Source: Clostridiales bacterium (GTDB lineage: Bacteria > Bacillota > Clostridia > Oscillospirales > CAG-272). From it: 64,000 bases of DNA. Made by a program: the position numbers and the translations under genes. Shown piece after piece: positions 33,128 to 41,627 of this stretch; the stretch's first letter is position 1; the number at the start of each line of letters is the position of its first letter. The DNA is taken from contig QALR01000015.1 of the NCBI GenBank assembly GCA_003150035.1, positions 62,001 to 126,000 on the forward strand, read 5' to 3'. The notes under the pieces were generated by a model that saw only the letters and a list, made by a program, of their open reading frames with translations, did not search any database and was not told the origin of the DNA.

Positions 33128-34075
33128 CTAACGCTTGGGTTTCTTATCCGTGCCTTTTCCCCGCCGGCGCGGCTCAATCGAAACATCGCCCACGCCCTCC
33201 TTAAAGCCCTCGCCAATGGTTTCCGTCGCCTCGCCAAGAATCATGAACGCATCGGGGTCAAGCGATTTTACCAAAGCCTTCAGCGTATAGATTTCATTTT
33301 TCTTTACCACACAGAGAATCACCTTCCGGCTTTCCTTTGTATACCAACCTGTTCCATCCAAAATGGTAACCCCTCGTTCCAATTTTTCTGTCAGCGCGTT
33401 GGCAATCAAGGCATAGTTCTCTGAAAAAATAAAAGCAAGACGGGTGTGATCAAATCCGCCGCTTACAAATTCCAGCGCGGCAGACGACAGAAGAATGGCA
33501 ATAAAAGAAAAGAAAATCGACACGTAGCTTCCCGTTACTGCCGCCGAAAAAATCACAACCGCAGCATCCAGGACAAGAATCAGCTTCGCCGTCGGAAGAG
33601 ATGCAAATTTTATCTTCAGCAGCAGCGCCGCAAGATCCGAACCGCCTGTTGTATATCCCCGCGCAAACATCAGTCCGACAGCCGCTCCAATGGTGATGCC
33701 CCCAAAAATCGCATACAAAAGCGAATTTTCCTCAGGATTTGGAAAAGCCGGAGAAAACAGACCGATAAGAGAAGTCAGATCGACAAAAACAGAGGAAACG
33801 ACAATACCGATGATTCCCTTCACGCTTGCCCGAAATCCATAAAAGTGCAAAAACAAAAGCACAAGCGGAACATTGATGACAAGCATCATCGTACCAGTCG
33901 GCAATCCGTAAAGCAGATTCAGGACCGTGGCAAGACCGCCGGCTCCCCCGATAAAAATTTCGCCCGGAACGAGGAACATATTATAAGCCATGCCGAAAAG
34001 AAACCCGCTAACAAGCAAAAATCCGGCATCTGTGAGAAGCTCTTTTCTTTTTTTCCCTTTATCCGTTTTTATCAT
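33128..34075 (-). CDS. YitT family membrane protein with DUF2179 domain
   Basis: The 315-residue product has five to six membrane segments (about 15-205), with YNMFLVPGEIFIGGAGGLATVLNLL and ARGYTTGGSDLAALLL as in YitT proteins. A cytoplasmic DUF2179 domain follows (about 225-300, GVTILDGTGWYTKESRKVILCVV). A basic tail ends it. The ATG at 34075 lies seven bases after GGAGG. An ATG two codons earlier is too close to it. The transported substrate is unknown. Confidence 0.92.
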   Translation of the reverse strand: MIKTDKGKKRKELLTDAGFLLVSGFLFGMAYNMFLVPGEIFIGGAGGLATVLNLLYGLPTGTMMLVINVPLVLLFLHFYGFRASVKGIIGIVVSSVFVDLTSLIGLFSPAFPNPEENSLLYAIFGGITIGAAVGLMFARGYTTGGSDLAALLLKIKFASLPTAKLILVLDAAVVIFSAAVTGSYVSIFFSFIAILLSSAALEFVSGGFDHTRLAFIFSENYALIANALTEKLERGVTILDGTGWYTKESRKVILCVVKKNEIYTLKALVKSLDPDAFMILGEATETIGEGFKEGVGDVSIEPRRRGKGTDKKPKR

Positions 34076-34259
34076 CTCCATGCCTCCTTTTGTAATAGTA
34101 TAACCCGAAGACGAATATATTTTGATAACACAAGCGTATATTTTTTGAAAACACCGCGGCCATATAGAAGACGAATCGGCCGCGAAGGCGTTTTCCACGC
34201 AAACGGATGCCGGTCAAAAACGAAATCCTGCTCGGGCATCCATCAGAATCGGGAGTTAC

Positions 34260-35843
34260 ATGAAACGAATCAAACGATTTGTCATGAATGCGTTGATTCT
34301 CGGCGGAACCACCATTGTTATGAGAAGCATCTCCGTCGTTTTCAACGCATATGTTTCAGGGAAAATCGGCGCCGAGGGAATGGGACTTTTTTCCCTGATA
34401 TCCAGTGTTTACATGTTCGCCGTGACCCTTGCCACCTCCGGCATCAGCCTTGCCGTCATGCGGCTGGTTTCTGAGGAGCTTGGCAAAAATAACGGGAAAG
34501 GCGCCATTCAAGCAGTAAGGAGCTGCATCGGCTATGCCTTGATTTTCGGGTGCTCGGCATCCTTTCTCCTTTTTTTCGGCGCGGATTTTATCGCGAACCA
34601 CATTCTGCGCGACGCCCGAACCTATCTCTCCCTGCGCGTGCTCGCCGTAGCGCTTCCCTTTATCGCGCTTTCCAATATCTTTCAGGGGTATTTCAACGCA
34701 GTAAGACGGGTATATAAAAATGCATCGGCAAGCATTGCCGAACAATTCATCAAAATTTTTATCACCGTCACCCTCCTTATCGCCATCGCGCCGCGCGGCA
34801 CGGAATATGCCTGCCTTGCCTTAGTCGTCGGCACCGCCGCCGCAGAAGGGCTGTCTTTTTTCTATCTGCTCATTTTTTACATCGTCGATAAAAAACGGCA
34901 TATCCGAGCAGAAAAAGGCACCCTTCACCCCGACATGAAGAGAAGGATGCTCTCCATTTCTCTGCCGATTGCACTCTCCTCTTATCTGCGCTCGGGTCTT
35001 GTGACCGTAGAACATATTCTGATTCCCATCGGCCTGCGGCGTCATGGCTCCGATTACAGCACGGCGCTCGCCTCTTATGGAACCATACACGGGATGGTGT
35101 TTCCCCTGATTTTGTTTCCGTCTGCCGTCTGCTCCACCTTTGCGGGACTCATCGTACCGGAACTTTCCGAGCTCGCGGCGAAATACGGAAGTATCCGCGG
35201 GAATACACATATTTGTTATATTGTACGGCGGGCACTATGCTTTTCCCTGCTTTTCGGTATCGGAACAGCGGGCATTTTCCTTTGCTTTGCAAGGCCCTTG
35301 GGTCTTCTTGTATATGACAGTGAAGAGGCGGCGAAATATATCGCGATTTTTGCGTCCCTCGTCCCCGTCATGTATCTCGACACGGCAGTGGACGGCATGC
35401 TGAAAGGACTCGGACAACAATTCAATTCTATGATATATAACATCATTGACGCCTCCATGAGTGTACTGCTCGTATGGACGCTTATGCCGAAAATCGGCAT
35501 TTACGGTTATGTGATTTGTGTATTTTTAACCGAGCTTGTCAATCTGGCCTTCAGTCTAAACCGTCTTCTCACCGTGACCGGCGTAAAAATCCCGCTTTGC
35601 CGCTCGGTGCTTTCCCCCGTCGTTTGCATCATCGGCGCAACCTCCCTTGCGACACTTGCCATAAGGCTTGCCTTTCCTGCCCCACCTAGCTATCTTGCAG
35701 TCACAGTAATCGGTATCCTTCTCGCCCTTCTCTTCTATCTGATTCTGCTAAGGACCACGCAGGGACTGACAAGCGAGGATACGGCGTGGCTAAAAAGCAT
35801 TCTAAAGGACCCGAAACCGGCATCCCCCGCCAAGAAAATATAA
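34260..35843 (+). CDS. Lipid/oligosaccharide flippase of the SpoVB/MurJ (MATE-like) superfamily
   Basis: The 527-residue product has about 14 membrane segments and begins MKRIKRFVMNALILGGTTIVMRSISVVFNAYVSGKIGAEGMGLFSLISSVYMF, the usual start of SpoVB-like proteins. SpoVB is needed for spore cortex synthesis, and related members flip lipid-linked wall precursors. GGGAG precedes the ATG. The gene stands alone between terminators. Assignment to SpoVB rather than another MOP flippase is by likeness and host biology. Confidence 0.88.
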   Translation: MKRIKRFVMNALILGGTTIVMRSISVVFNAYVSGKIGAEGMGLFSLISSVYMFAVTLATSGISLAVMRLVSEELGKNNGKGAIQAVRSCIGYALIFGCSASFLLFFGADFIANHILRDARTYLSLRVLAVALPFIALSNIFQGYFNAVRRVYKNASASIAEQFIKIFITVTLLIAIAPRGTEYACLALVVGTAAAEGLSFFYLLIFYIVDKKRHIRAEKGTLHPDMKRRMLSISLPIALSSYLRSGLVTVEHILIPIGLRRHGSDYSTALASYGTIHGMVFPLILFPSAVCSTFAGLIVPELSELAAKYGSIRGNTHICYIVRRALCFSLLFGIGTAGIFLCFARPLGLLVYDSEEAAKYIAIFASLVPVMYLDTAVDGMLKGLGQQFNSMIYNIIDASMSVLLVWTLMPKIGIYGYVICVFLTELVNLAFSLNRLLTVTGVKIPLCRSVLSPVVCIIGATSLATLAIRLAFPAPPSYLAVTVIGILLALLFYLILLRTTQGLTSEDTAWLKSILKDPKPASPAKKI

Positions 35844-35846
35844 CGG

Positions 35847-35880
35847 AAAAATACGGAGCCTTACAAACTCCGTATTTTTT
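35847..35880. terminator. Bidirectional terminator between the flippase and GH130 genes
   Basis: AAAAATACGGAG (35847-35858) pairs with CTCCGTATTTTT (35868-35879) around a nine-base loop. The tails suit both converging genes. Confidence 0.9.
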
Positions 35881-35887
35881 CTCTACG

Positions 35888-36886
35888 TTATTTTATCACA
35901 AGAGAAAGCAAGTCATTGACATCCGCCGTCGCAAGGCACTCCACGGTATCCGACGCGCCATAATAAATTTTTACCTCTCCGCTGTCCTCGAGGATCATGC
36001 CGCCTGGGAAAATCACGTTGGTACGCATGCCCTCCTCGGTTTCCCAGAAGGTTTCCGGAGCAATCAGGGGAACATCGGATTTCCCGATTACTTTGGACGG
36101 ATCTTCCAGATCAAGCAGCATAATGCCGGCGTGATAGCATTTTGTCCATCTGTCTTCCCATCCATGCTTGCCGCGCGTATCATCGCGATGCACCGCATGG
36201 AACAGTGTGAGCCATCCCTTTTCTGTTTTAACAGGAGGCGCGCCGGGGCCAATCTTGTCGTTGGCAAACGGAACGTCCTCCACCCCCATCACCAGTCCGG
36301 AATCTCCCCAGAACCGCAGATCAGGCGATTTGGAAAACCAAATATCAAACCTGTCTTTTCCATTTCTAGAGTAGACCGGCATCGGACGCTCCAAACGCAC
36401 ATACATGCCGCCGACTTTTTCCGGAAACAGCACCATATTGCGGTTATCCGGGACCGTGAGAGAGAGGACCTCGACTTTTTCAAAATCATCCGTCACGGCA
36501 ATGCCACCGCGCAGACCATGCCTCGTATCAACGGCAAAGCACACATAGCAGCGTCCGTCGATGACCGTAAGGCGCGGATCGTAAACGCGCAGCACATCCG
36601 GATCCTGCAGTGTTTCCGGCGTCATAAAAGGCGTTTTCCGCACATCCCAATGCTTTCCGTCGTCGCTGAACGCAATCCCAACCACGATATGACGGCAGCC
36701 GCCCCATGGCGCGCGCTCATAATCATCGCGAAACACCATGACATATTTTCCGTCGAATTTGGTAACACCGGCGTTAAAAATACAATCGGCCGCATAAGGA
36801 ATGTCTTTTTTTGAAAGAACCGGTTCACCGCCGTTATAGCGATGGATAACCGGGCTTGAGAATACTTCAGGCTGCATTTTTGGCAT
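35888..36886 (-). CDS. GH130 family glycoside phosphorylase, beta-mannoside type
   Basis: The 332-residue protein shows the five-bladed propeller pattern of GH130. Visible blocks are FNAGVTKFDGKYVMVFRDD, DPRLTVIDGRCYVCFAVD, NMVLFPEKVGGMYVRLERP, GPGAPPVKTEKGWLTLFHAV and NVIFPGGMILEDSGEVKIYYGASD. These enzymes split beta-1,4-mannosyl-glucose, mannobiose or mannosyl-GlcNAc with phosphate in the cytoplasm. Which substrate is used cannot be told. GGAGGT is eight bases before the ATG. The gene has its own promoter and a palindromic operator-like site in its leader. Confidence 0.93.
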   Translation of the reverse strand: MPKMQPEVFSSPVIHRYNGGEPVLSKKDIPYAADCIFNAGVTKFDGKYVMVFRDDYERAPWGGCRHIVVGIAFSDDGKHWDVRKTPFMTPETLQDPDVLRVYDPRLTVIDGRCYVCFAVDTRHGLRGGIAVTDDFEKVEVLSLTVPDNRNMVLFPEKVGGMYVRLERPMPVYSRNGKDRFDIWFSKSPDLRFWGDSGLVMGVEDVPFANDKIGPGAPPVKTEKGWLTLFHAVHRDDTRGKHGWEDRWTKCYHAGIMLLDLEDPSKVIGKSDVPLIAPETFWETEEGMRTNVIFPGGMILEDSGEVKIYYGASDTVECLATADVNDLLSLVIK

Positions 36887-36915
36887 GGAATTTACCTCCG
36901 ATTCTGTGTTTTACA

Positions 36916-36934
36916 AATCAACATTTTGTTGATT
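36916..36934. promoter_or_regulatory. Operator-like palindrome in the GH130 leader
   Basis: AATCAACA-TTT-TGTTGATT is a perfect 8-bp inverted repeat with a three-base spacer. It lies about 47 bases downstream of the -10 box and 30 before the ATG of the GH130 gene. It has the size of a LacI- or GntR-type operator. No matching regulator gene is in the window. Confidence 0.55.
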
Positions 36935-36980
36935 GGGAAGGGCGCTTCAGACAAACCCTTGTTTGATTTTTTCTGTTTCG

Positions 36981-37009
36981 ATTATATCGTAAACGACTAG
37001 CAAAGTCAA
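36981..37009 (-). promoter_or_regulatory. Promoter of the GH130 gene
   Basis: Minus-strand TTGACT (37009-37004) and TATAAT (36986-36981) are 17 bases apart, close to the sigma-A consensus. Confidence 0.8.
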
Positions 37010-37046
37010 GACCGCGGGGAAAAATGCCATATTCGTTTCTTTATAG

Positions 37047-37080
37047 AAAAGGGGCCGGCACAAAAGTGTCGGCCCCTTTT
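37047..37080 (-). terminator. Terminator of the feo operon
   Basis: AAAAGGGGCCGGCAC (37047-37061) pairs with GTGTCGGCCCCTTTT (37066-37080) with a single G-T wobble and a four-base loop. It follows the Cys-rich protein gene directly. Confidence 0.92.
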
Positions 37081-37082
37081 CA

Positions 37083-37253
37083 TTATTTTTTATGACACAT
37101 GCCATGAGAAGGACAATTTTCACAACCGCATCCGCAGGAGGATTTTCCCCGTTTTTTATCCCGCCGCAGCTTGATGACGACGCCCGCCACAAGTGCGATA
37201 AGAATCAGTCCCACAAGGATGCTTCCCCAATTATCTACAAGGAATGAGATCAT
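37083..37253 (-). CDS. FeoB-associated Cys-rich membrane protein
   Basis: This 56-residue protein starts MISFLVDNWGSILVGLILIA, one membrane helix (about 8-27). After a basic stretch (KLRRDKKRGK) it has the cysteine cluster SSCGCGCENCPSHGMCHKK. This is the pattern of the FeoB-associated Cys-rich proteins of Clostridia, thought to help ferrous iron transport. AGAGGGGAAG precedes the ATG at 37253. It lies 18 bases after feoB in the same direction and ends the operon. Confidence 0.92.
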   Translation of the reverse strand: MISFLVDNWGSILVGLILIALVAGVVIKLRRDKKRGKSSCGCGCENCPSHGMCHKK

Positions 37254-37271
37254 GAGCTTCCCCTCTTTTCA

Positions 37272-39779
37272 TTAAACCTTCACCTTGACATCCAATTTGT
37301 TCTTTTCCTTATAAGGGCGAACAAGCAGATAAACGAAGAGCGCCACTAGCAAAAACGCTACAATGGAACCTATGACATTGCCGGAGCCTGTGAAGAGCAT
37401 CCCGAGCTGATAAATCACAAGCGATACCGCATAAGCAAATACACACTGATATCCAATAGCGAACGCAGTCCATTTGGCATTGTTCATTTCTCTCTTAATC
37501 GCACCCATCGCCGCAAAGCATGGTGCGCAGAGCAGGTTAAACGTGAGGAACGAGAATCCGCTGAGCACCGTAAACGCTCCCGCAATATTTGCATATACCG
37601 AACTCTCGCCGCCGCCAAAGAGGATGCCGAGCGTGCCGACGATGTTTTCTTTTGCCACGAGTCCCGTGATCGACGCAACCGTGGACTCCCAGTTTCCCCA
37701 ACCAAGCGGAATGAAAATCCAGGCGAGTGCATTGCCGATAACCGCAAGAATGCTCTTATCAATTTCATCCTCGGCGAGCATACGGAAGGTTCCGTCCACC
37801 ACGCCGAAATACGTAGTAAACCAAATCACGATGGTCGAAAGCAGAATAATCGTCCCTGCTTTCTTGATAAACGACCACCCGCGCTCCCACATGCTGCGAA
37901 GCACATTGCCGACCGTAGGCCAGTGATAAGCAGGCAGCTCCATGACAAACGGAGCAGGGTCGCCAGAGAACAGCTTTGTCTTTTTCAAAATAATGCCTGA
38001 GCAAACGATCGCCGCCATGCCAATGAAGTAAGCCGCCGGTGCAATCCACGGAGAACCTCCGAAAATGGCGCCCGCAATCATAGCGATAAAGGGTAGCTTT
38101 GCACCGCAGGGGATAAAGGTCGTCGTCATGATTGTCATACGCCTGTCGCGTTCATTTTCAATCGTACGTGACGCCATAATGCCGGGAATGCCGCAGCCGG
38201 TACCGATCAGAATCGGAATAAAGGATTTTCCGGAAAGTCCGAATTTGCGGAAAATACGGTCCATCACAAAAGCAATACGCGCCATATAGCCGCAGGATTC
38301 AAGGAACGCAAGCAGGATAAAGAGAACCAAAATCTGCGGGACAAAACCAAGCACCGCGCCAAGGCCCGCGATGATACCATCGAGAATAAGCCCTTTGAGC
38401 CAGTCCACACAGCCAATAGAATCCAGACCGTTTTTGACTAACACCGGGATACCGGGAACCCATACGCCGTAATCAGCGGGATCCGGCGCCTCAAAGCCTT
38501 CACTCTCAAAATAGGCGACTGCCTCCAAATAGGTCGTTTGAATGACTTCCTCATTCTCCTTCTCCGCATCGGGAATCGAAGAATAATACACCGTCATATC
38601 GGTTTCGGCAAGCGTTTCCTCATCCAAGAGGGTGATGGTCCCGGTCGCATTATCGGCAGACGGGACGAATGCCTTCAGTTCTTCCAATGCTGCTGCAGCG
38701 TCAAAATCTTCCGCTTCGGGATCCAAATCCACAAAAGCACCCACTGCATTTAAGGCATCTGTATATTCATCCGACGCTTCTGAGGCGGCAGAGCTTCCGA
38801 TACCAAGCAAATGCCAACCGTCACCGAACACACCGTCATTCGCCCAATCGGTAGCAAAGGTTCCGACCGTTGTGACAGAGATAAAATATACGATAAACAT
38901 GATGGCCGCAAAAATCGGAAGCGCCGCAAATCGGTTGGTTACCACGCGGTCGATTTTATCGGAGGCGGAAAGCTTTCCTTTGCTTTTCTTCTTATAGCAG
39001 CTTTTGATAACAGAAGCGATATACACATATCTTTCGCCAGTGATAATGCTTTCCGCGTCATCATCAAGCTCCGTCTCCGCCGCCTGAATGTCCTTTTCAA
39101 TATGGTCGGCGACGTCTTTTGGCAAATTCAGGGCTTGCACAACCTTCTCATCACGCTCGAAAATCTTGATAGCATACCAACGTTGCTGTTCCTCTGGCAG
39201 GTTATGTACGGCGGCCTCTTCAATGTGTGCGAGCGCATGCTCCACAACACCAGAAAAGCTATGCTGCGGCACGGTTTTTCCGTTTTCCGCCGCTTCAACC
39301 GCCGCTGCGGCCACCTCTGAAATCCCAGTCCCCTTCAGCGCGGAAATCTCCACTACACGGCATCCGAGCTGACGGGAAAGCTCCGCGATATCGATGTTAT
39401 CGCCGCTTTTTTTCACAACGTCCATCATGTTAATGGCAACTACAACTGGAATTCCAAGCTCCGTAAGCTGAGTTGTGAGGTAAAGATTGCGCTCGAGATT
39501 GGTTCCGTCGACGATATTCAGAATCGCATCCGGGCGCTCGCCTATGAGGTAGTTTCTCGCTACGACCTCCTCCAATGTATACGGAGACAGGGAGTAAATA
39601 CCCGGAAGGTCCATAACGATAACGCCGTCATACTTTTTGAGCTTGCCTTCCTTTTTTTCCACCGTGACGCCCGGCCAGTTTCCGACAAACTGATTCGAAC
39701 CGGTCAGCGCGTTGAACAGCGTCGTCTTGCCGCTGTTCGGATTGCCCGCAAGAGCAATCTTGATTTGCTTCTTATCCAT
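37272..39779 (-). CDS. feoB: Ferrous iron transport protein B
   Basis: FeoB takes up Fe2+ across the membrane. The 835-residue product has an N-terminal G-protein domain with G1 GNPNSGKT (12-19), G3 DLPG and G4 NMMD. A helical spacer follows, then the polytopic channel with two Gate domains (GYMARIAFVMDRIFRKFGLSGKSFIPILIGTGCGIPGIMA). An acidic insert of about 90 residues (about 345-440) lies after the first membrane helix. AAGGAG precedes the ATG. A GTTAG-N6-CTAAC operator lies 20 bases upstream, so iron control by the nearby DtxR-type protein is likely. Confidence 0.98.
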   Translation of the reverse strand: MDKKQIKIALAGNPNSGKTTLFNALTGSNQFVGNWPGVTVEKKEGKLKKYDGVIVMDLPGIYSLSPYTLEEVVARNYLIGERPDAILNIVDGTNLERNLYLTTQLTELGIPVVVAINMMDVVKKSGDNIDIAELSRQLGCRVVEISALKGTGISEVAAAAVEAAENGKTVPQHSFSGVVEHALAHIEEAAVHNLPEEQQRWYAIKIFERDEKVVQALNLPKDVADHIEKDIQAAETELDDDAESIITGERYVYIASVIKSCYKKKSKGKLSASDKIDRVVTNRFAALPIFAAIMFIVYFISVTTVGTFATDWANDGVFGDGWHLLGIGSSAASEASDEYTDALNAVGAFVDLDPEAEDFDAAAALEELKAFVPSADNATGTITLLDEETLAETDMTVYYSSIPDAEKENEEVIQTTYLEAVAYFESEGFEAPDPADYGVWVPGIPVLVKNGLDSIGCVDWLKGLILDGIIAGLGAVLGFVPQILVLFILLAFLESCGYMARIAFVMDRIFRKFGLSGKSFIPILIGTGCGIPGIMASRTIENERDRRMTIMTTTFIPCGAKLPFIAMIAGAIFGGSPWIAPAAYFIGMAAIVCSGIILKKTKLFSGDPAPFVMELPAYHWPTVGNVLRSMWERGWSFIKKAGTIILLSTIVIWFTTYFGVVDGTFRMLAEDEIDKSILAVIGNALAWIFIPLGWGNWESTVASITGLVAKENIVGTLGILFGGGESSVYANIAGAFTVLSGFSFLTFNLLCAPCFAAMGAIKREMNNAKWTAFAIGYQCVFAYAVSLVIYQLGMLFTGSGNVIGSIVAFLLVALFVYLLVRPYKEKNKLDVKVKV

Positions 39780-39799
39780 AGCCGTTCTCCTTTTTAAAA

Positions 39800-39815
39800 G
39801 TTAGCTTTTTCTAAC
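39800..39815. promoter_or_regulatory. DtxR-type operator upstream of feoB
   Basis: GTTAG-CTTTTT-CTAAC is an inverted repeat in the 80-base feoA-feoB spacer. It has the same form as the sites at 40473 and 41546. No clear promoter was seen in this spacer, so it may act on an internal promoter or as a roadblock. Confidence 0.65.
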
Positions 39816-39859
39816 TCATTGTGACAAAGATACTCTTTGAGCATAGTCCCCCTATGACC

Positions 39860-40081
39860 TCACTCCACTTCAATCATATCGGCATCCGCTTTCCGGATGG
39901 AAAGCTCATAATCCCGCACCGTTATCTCGATCGGATCTCCAAGCGGCGCAACCTTGCGCACATATACGTCCACTCCCTTGGTGATTCCCATATCCATAAT
40001 CCGTCTTTTGACCGCACCCTCACCATGAAGTTTGACCACCTTCACGGTTTCGCCGACTTTCGTCTGCTTCAAGGTTTTCAT
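39860..40081 (-). CDS. feoA: Ferrous iron transport protein A
   Basis: The 73-residue protein is a full-length FeoA with an SH3-like fold: KVVKLHGEGAVKRRIMDMGITKGVDVYVRKVAPLGDPIEITVRDYELSIRKADADMIEVE. FeoA interacts with FeoB at the cytoplasmic face. AAGGAGGAAA lies before the ATG. The 128-base spacer to the second feoA has three copies of TATATAAGG on the minus strand and no gene. Confidence 0.95.
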   Translation of the reverse strand: MKTLKQTKVGETVKVVKLHGEGAVKRRIMDMGITKGVDVYVRKVAPLGDPIEITVRDYELSIRKADADMIEVE

Positions 40082-40209
40082 CGCTGTTTCCTCCTTATAT
40101 ACCTTATATATATGTATCCTATGATGACGATCTCTCGTCCTATTTCGGACTCTTTTCCGGTGGCCTTATCTCGCCTTATATATGGTATGTAAATTCTCCG
40201 CAGAGAAAA

Positions 40210-40422
40210 TCAAATCATGATTTTGCTCGCCATTTCCTTGCTGATTGCGACGCGGGACTCCTTGATATTCACAATCAGGTTTCCACCGACCGTCGTGACC
40301 ACGGTGACCGTTCCGCCCGGAACGAACCCTAAATCCTCAAGATGTTTTCTGACCTCCGGCGTGCCGCCGACTTTTTTGATGATATTCTCTTCGCCGTTTC
40401 CGGCAAAAATCAGGGGCATCAT
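40210..40422 (-). CDS. feoA: FeoA family protein, second copy
   Basis: The 70-residue product (MMPLIFAGNGEENIIKKVGGTPEVRKHLEDLGFVPGGTVTVVTTVGGNLIVNIKESRVAISKEMASKIMI) is a FeoA-type SH3 protein, divergent from the neighbouring feoA. I place the start at the ATG at 40422, six bases after GGGAGG. Earlier ATG codons overlap or precede that site. It is the first gene of the feo operon. Tandem feoA genes before feoB are common in Clostridia. Confidence 0.92.
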   Translation of the reverse strand: MMPLIFAGNGEENIIKKVGGTPEVRKHLEDLGFVPGGTVTVVTTVGGNLIVNIKESRVAISKEMASKIMI

Positions 40423-40472
40423 TCTCATCCTCCCTTTCCATTTCCTGCGGATGACAAGCATTATCCGCAAAA

Positions 40473-40525
40473 GTTAGCATCATCTAACCAACACATATGG
40501 TAGCACATAAGGGACCGCTTGTCAA
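40473..40525 (-). promoter_or_regulatory. feo operon promoter with DtxR-type operator
   Basis: Minus-strand TTGACA (40525-40520) and TACCAT (40502-40497) are 17 bases apart. The inverted repeat GTTAG-CATCAT-CTAAC (40473-40488) begins nine bases past the -10 box and so covers the predicted transcription start. This is a classical repressor layout. Confidence 0.75.
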
Positions 40526-40559
40526 GACCCTTTTCTGAAATTTATTCACAAAAAAGTTA

Positions 40560-40588
40560 TTGAATATTCTTTTTCCTTGTGGTATAAT
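40560..40588 (+). promoter_or_regulatory. Promoter of the DtxR-type regulator
   Basis: TTGAAT (40560-40565) and TATAAT (40583-40588) are 17 bases apart. It is divergent from the feo promoter, and the operator at 40473 lies about 70 bases behind it. Confidence 0.75.
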
Positions 40589-40635
40589 GGATAAAGGCAA
40601 TTGAATTTCGCCATTTCAGGAAAGCAGGTGAGATG

Positions 40636-41016
40636 ATGAAAATCATGGAATCCGCCGAGAACTATCTGGAAACCATTTTGATTCTGCAAAAGCGGAACGG
40701 TTCCGTGCGTTCCATTGATATTGTAAACGAGCTCGACTATACTAAGCCCAGCGTCAGCATTGCGATGAAGAATCTGCGTGAAAATGGCTATATTGAAATG
40801 GATGCTGGCGGTTTTATCACCCTGCTTGATTCGGGACGGGAAATTGCAGAAAAGATGTATGAGAGACATACTTTTATTTCCGATTGGCTGATTTCCTTGG
40901 GCGTTACCCCTTCGGTCGCCGCCTCCGACGCCTGCCGCATCGAGCACGTCATCAGCGCGGAAAGCTTTGAGGCAATCAAAAAGCATGTATCCTTAAAAAA
41001 GAAAGAACCACAATAA
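40636..41016 (+). CDS. DtxR/MntR family metal-dependent transcriptional regulator
   Basis: The 126-residue product has a winged helix-turn-helix at about 22-50 (GSVRSIDIVNELDYTKPSVSIAMKNLRENGYI). The metal-binding and dimerisation domain follows, with ERHTFISDWLISLGV and ACRIEHVISAESFEAIKKH. There is no SH3 domain, as in MntR. AGGTG lies five bases before the ATG at 40636; an ATG one codon earlier is too close. It is divergent from feoA, and three GTTAG-N6-CTAAC sites lie around it. It is therefore probably the iron-responsive repressor of this locus rather than a manganese sensor. Confidence 0.93.
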   Translation: MKIMESAENYLETILILQKRNGSVRSIDIVNELDYTKPSVSIAMKNLRENGYIEMDAGGFITLLDSGREIAEKMYERHTFISDWLISLGVTPSVAASDACRIEHVISAESFEAIKKHVSLKKKEPQ

Positions 41017-41049
41017 AAGCATTCCGCCAAAAGACGGAATGCTTTTATT
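41012..41049 (+). terminator. Terminator of the DtxR-type gene
   Basis: AATAAAAGCATTCCG (41012-41026) pairs perfectly with CGGAATGCTTTTATT (41035-41049). The stop codon lies in the left arm. Confidence 0.85.
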
Positions 41050-41160
41050 GTCATACATCTGCGTTCCCCTTCCATAAAGAGCCCCTGTCTATGGCGTAAC
41101 AAGGGCCAGAAAAGCTAACCTTAGCATTCATCTTTTTCCTTATTGAATACGAAAAGGAAC

Positions 41161-41178
41161 CCGCCGCCGGAGCGGCGG
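41161..41178 (-). terminator. Likely terminator of the DUF2325 gene
   Basis: CCGCCGC (41161-41167) pairs with GCGGCGG (41172-41178). On the minus strand it is followed by TTCCTTTTC. It lies 14 bases after the stop at 41193. Confidence 0.6.
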
Positions 41179-41192
41179 AGCATCCCCCTAAG

Positions 41193-41477
41193 TCATACGC
41201 CCGCATAGGCGGTGAGGACCGAATGCAACGCCGCAGCACTGCTCGTATGAATCCTTGCAACGGGAATATTGCTCTTTTTTGCTTCTTGAAGCGCACTTGT
41301 CACCATCTTATGGGATACAGTGCCTGTAAAAAGAATCAAAAGATCCGGATATCCCAGTTTTTTCTTGAAAGATCCGTTTTCCTTTGTATAAATCCTCGCT
41401 TTACAGCCATATTCCCTGCAGATGCTCTCATACTGTCCCTCCATTCTTTCGTTGCCGCCAACAATCACCACGCTCAT
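41193..41477 (-). CDS. DUF2325 family protein
   Basis: The 94-residue product (MSVVIVGGNERMEGQYESICREYGCKARIYTKENG and onward) matches DUF2325 over its full length. The ends are LLILFTGTVSHKMVTSALQEAKKSNIPVARIHTSS. The family has a Rossmann-like pattern and no known function, but is often found near feo genes in Clostridia. AAAGGGA precedes the ATG. Its promoter carries a DtxR-type operator, which ties it to the iron regulon. Confidence 0.9.
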   Translation of the reverse strand: MSVVIVGGNERMEGQYESICREYGCKARIYTKENGSFKKKLGYPDLLILFTGTVSHKMVTSALQEAKKSNIPVARIHTSSAAALHSVLTAYAGV

Positions 41478-41543
41478 AAAATATCCCTTTCATTCGCCAG
41501 CCGGAACAAATTGAATCCCTGTTGCGCTCTTATATGAGTGCTT

Positions 41544-41602
41544 AAGTTAGTTTTGACTAACTTCCGTGATGAAATCATATCACACAAGAAGAAATTTGTC
41601 AA
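41544..41602 (-). promoter_or_regulatory. DUF2325 promoter with DtxR-type operator
   Basis: Minus-strand TTGACA (41602-41597) and TATGAT (41579-41574) are 17 bases apart. The 20-base inverted repeat AAGTTAG-TTTTGA-CTAACTT (41544-41563) lies just downstream of the -10 box. It is the longest of the three sites in the locus. Confidence 0.75.
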
Positions 41603-41627
41603 TACTTTCCCGAAATTTTTTTAGTTT

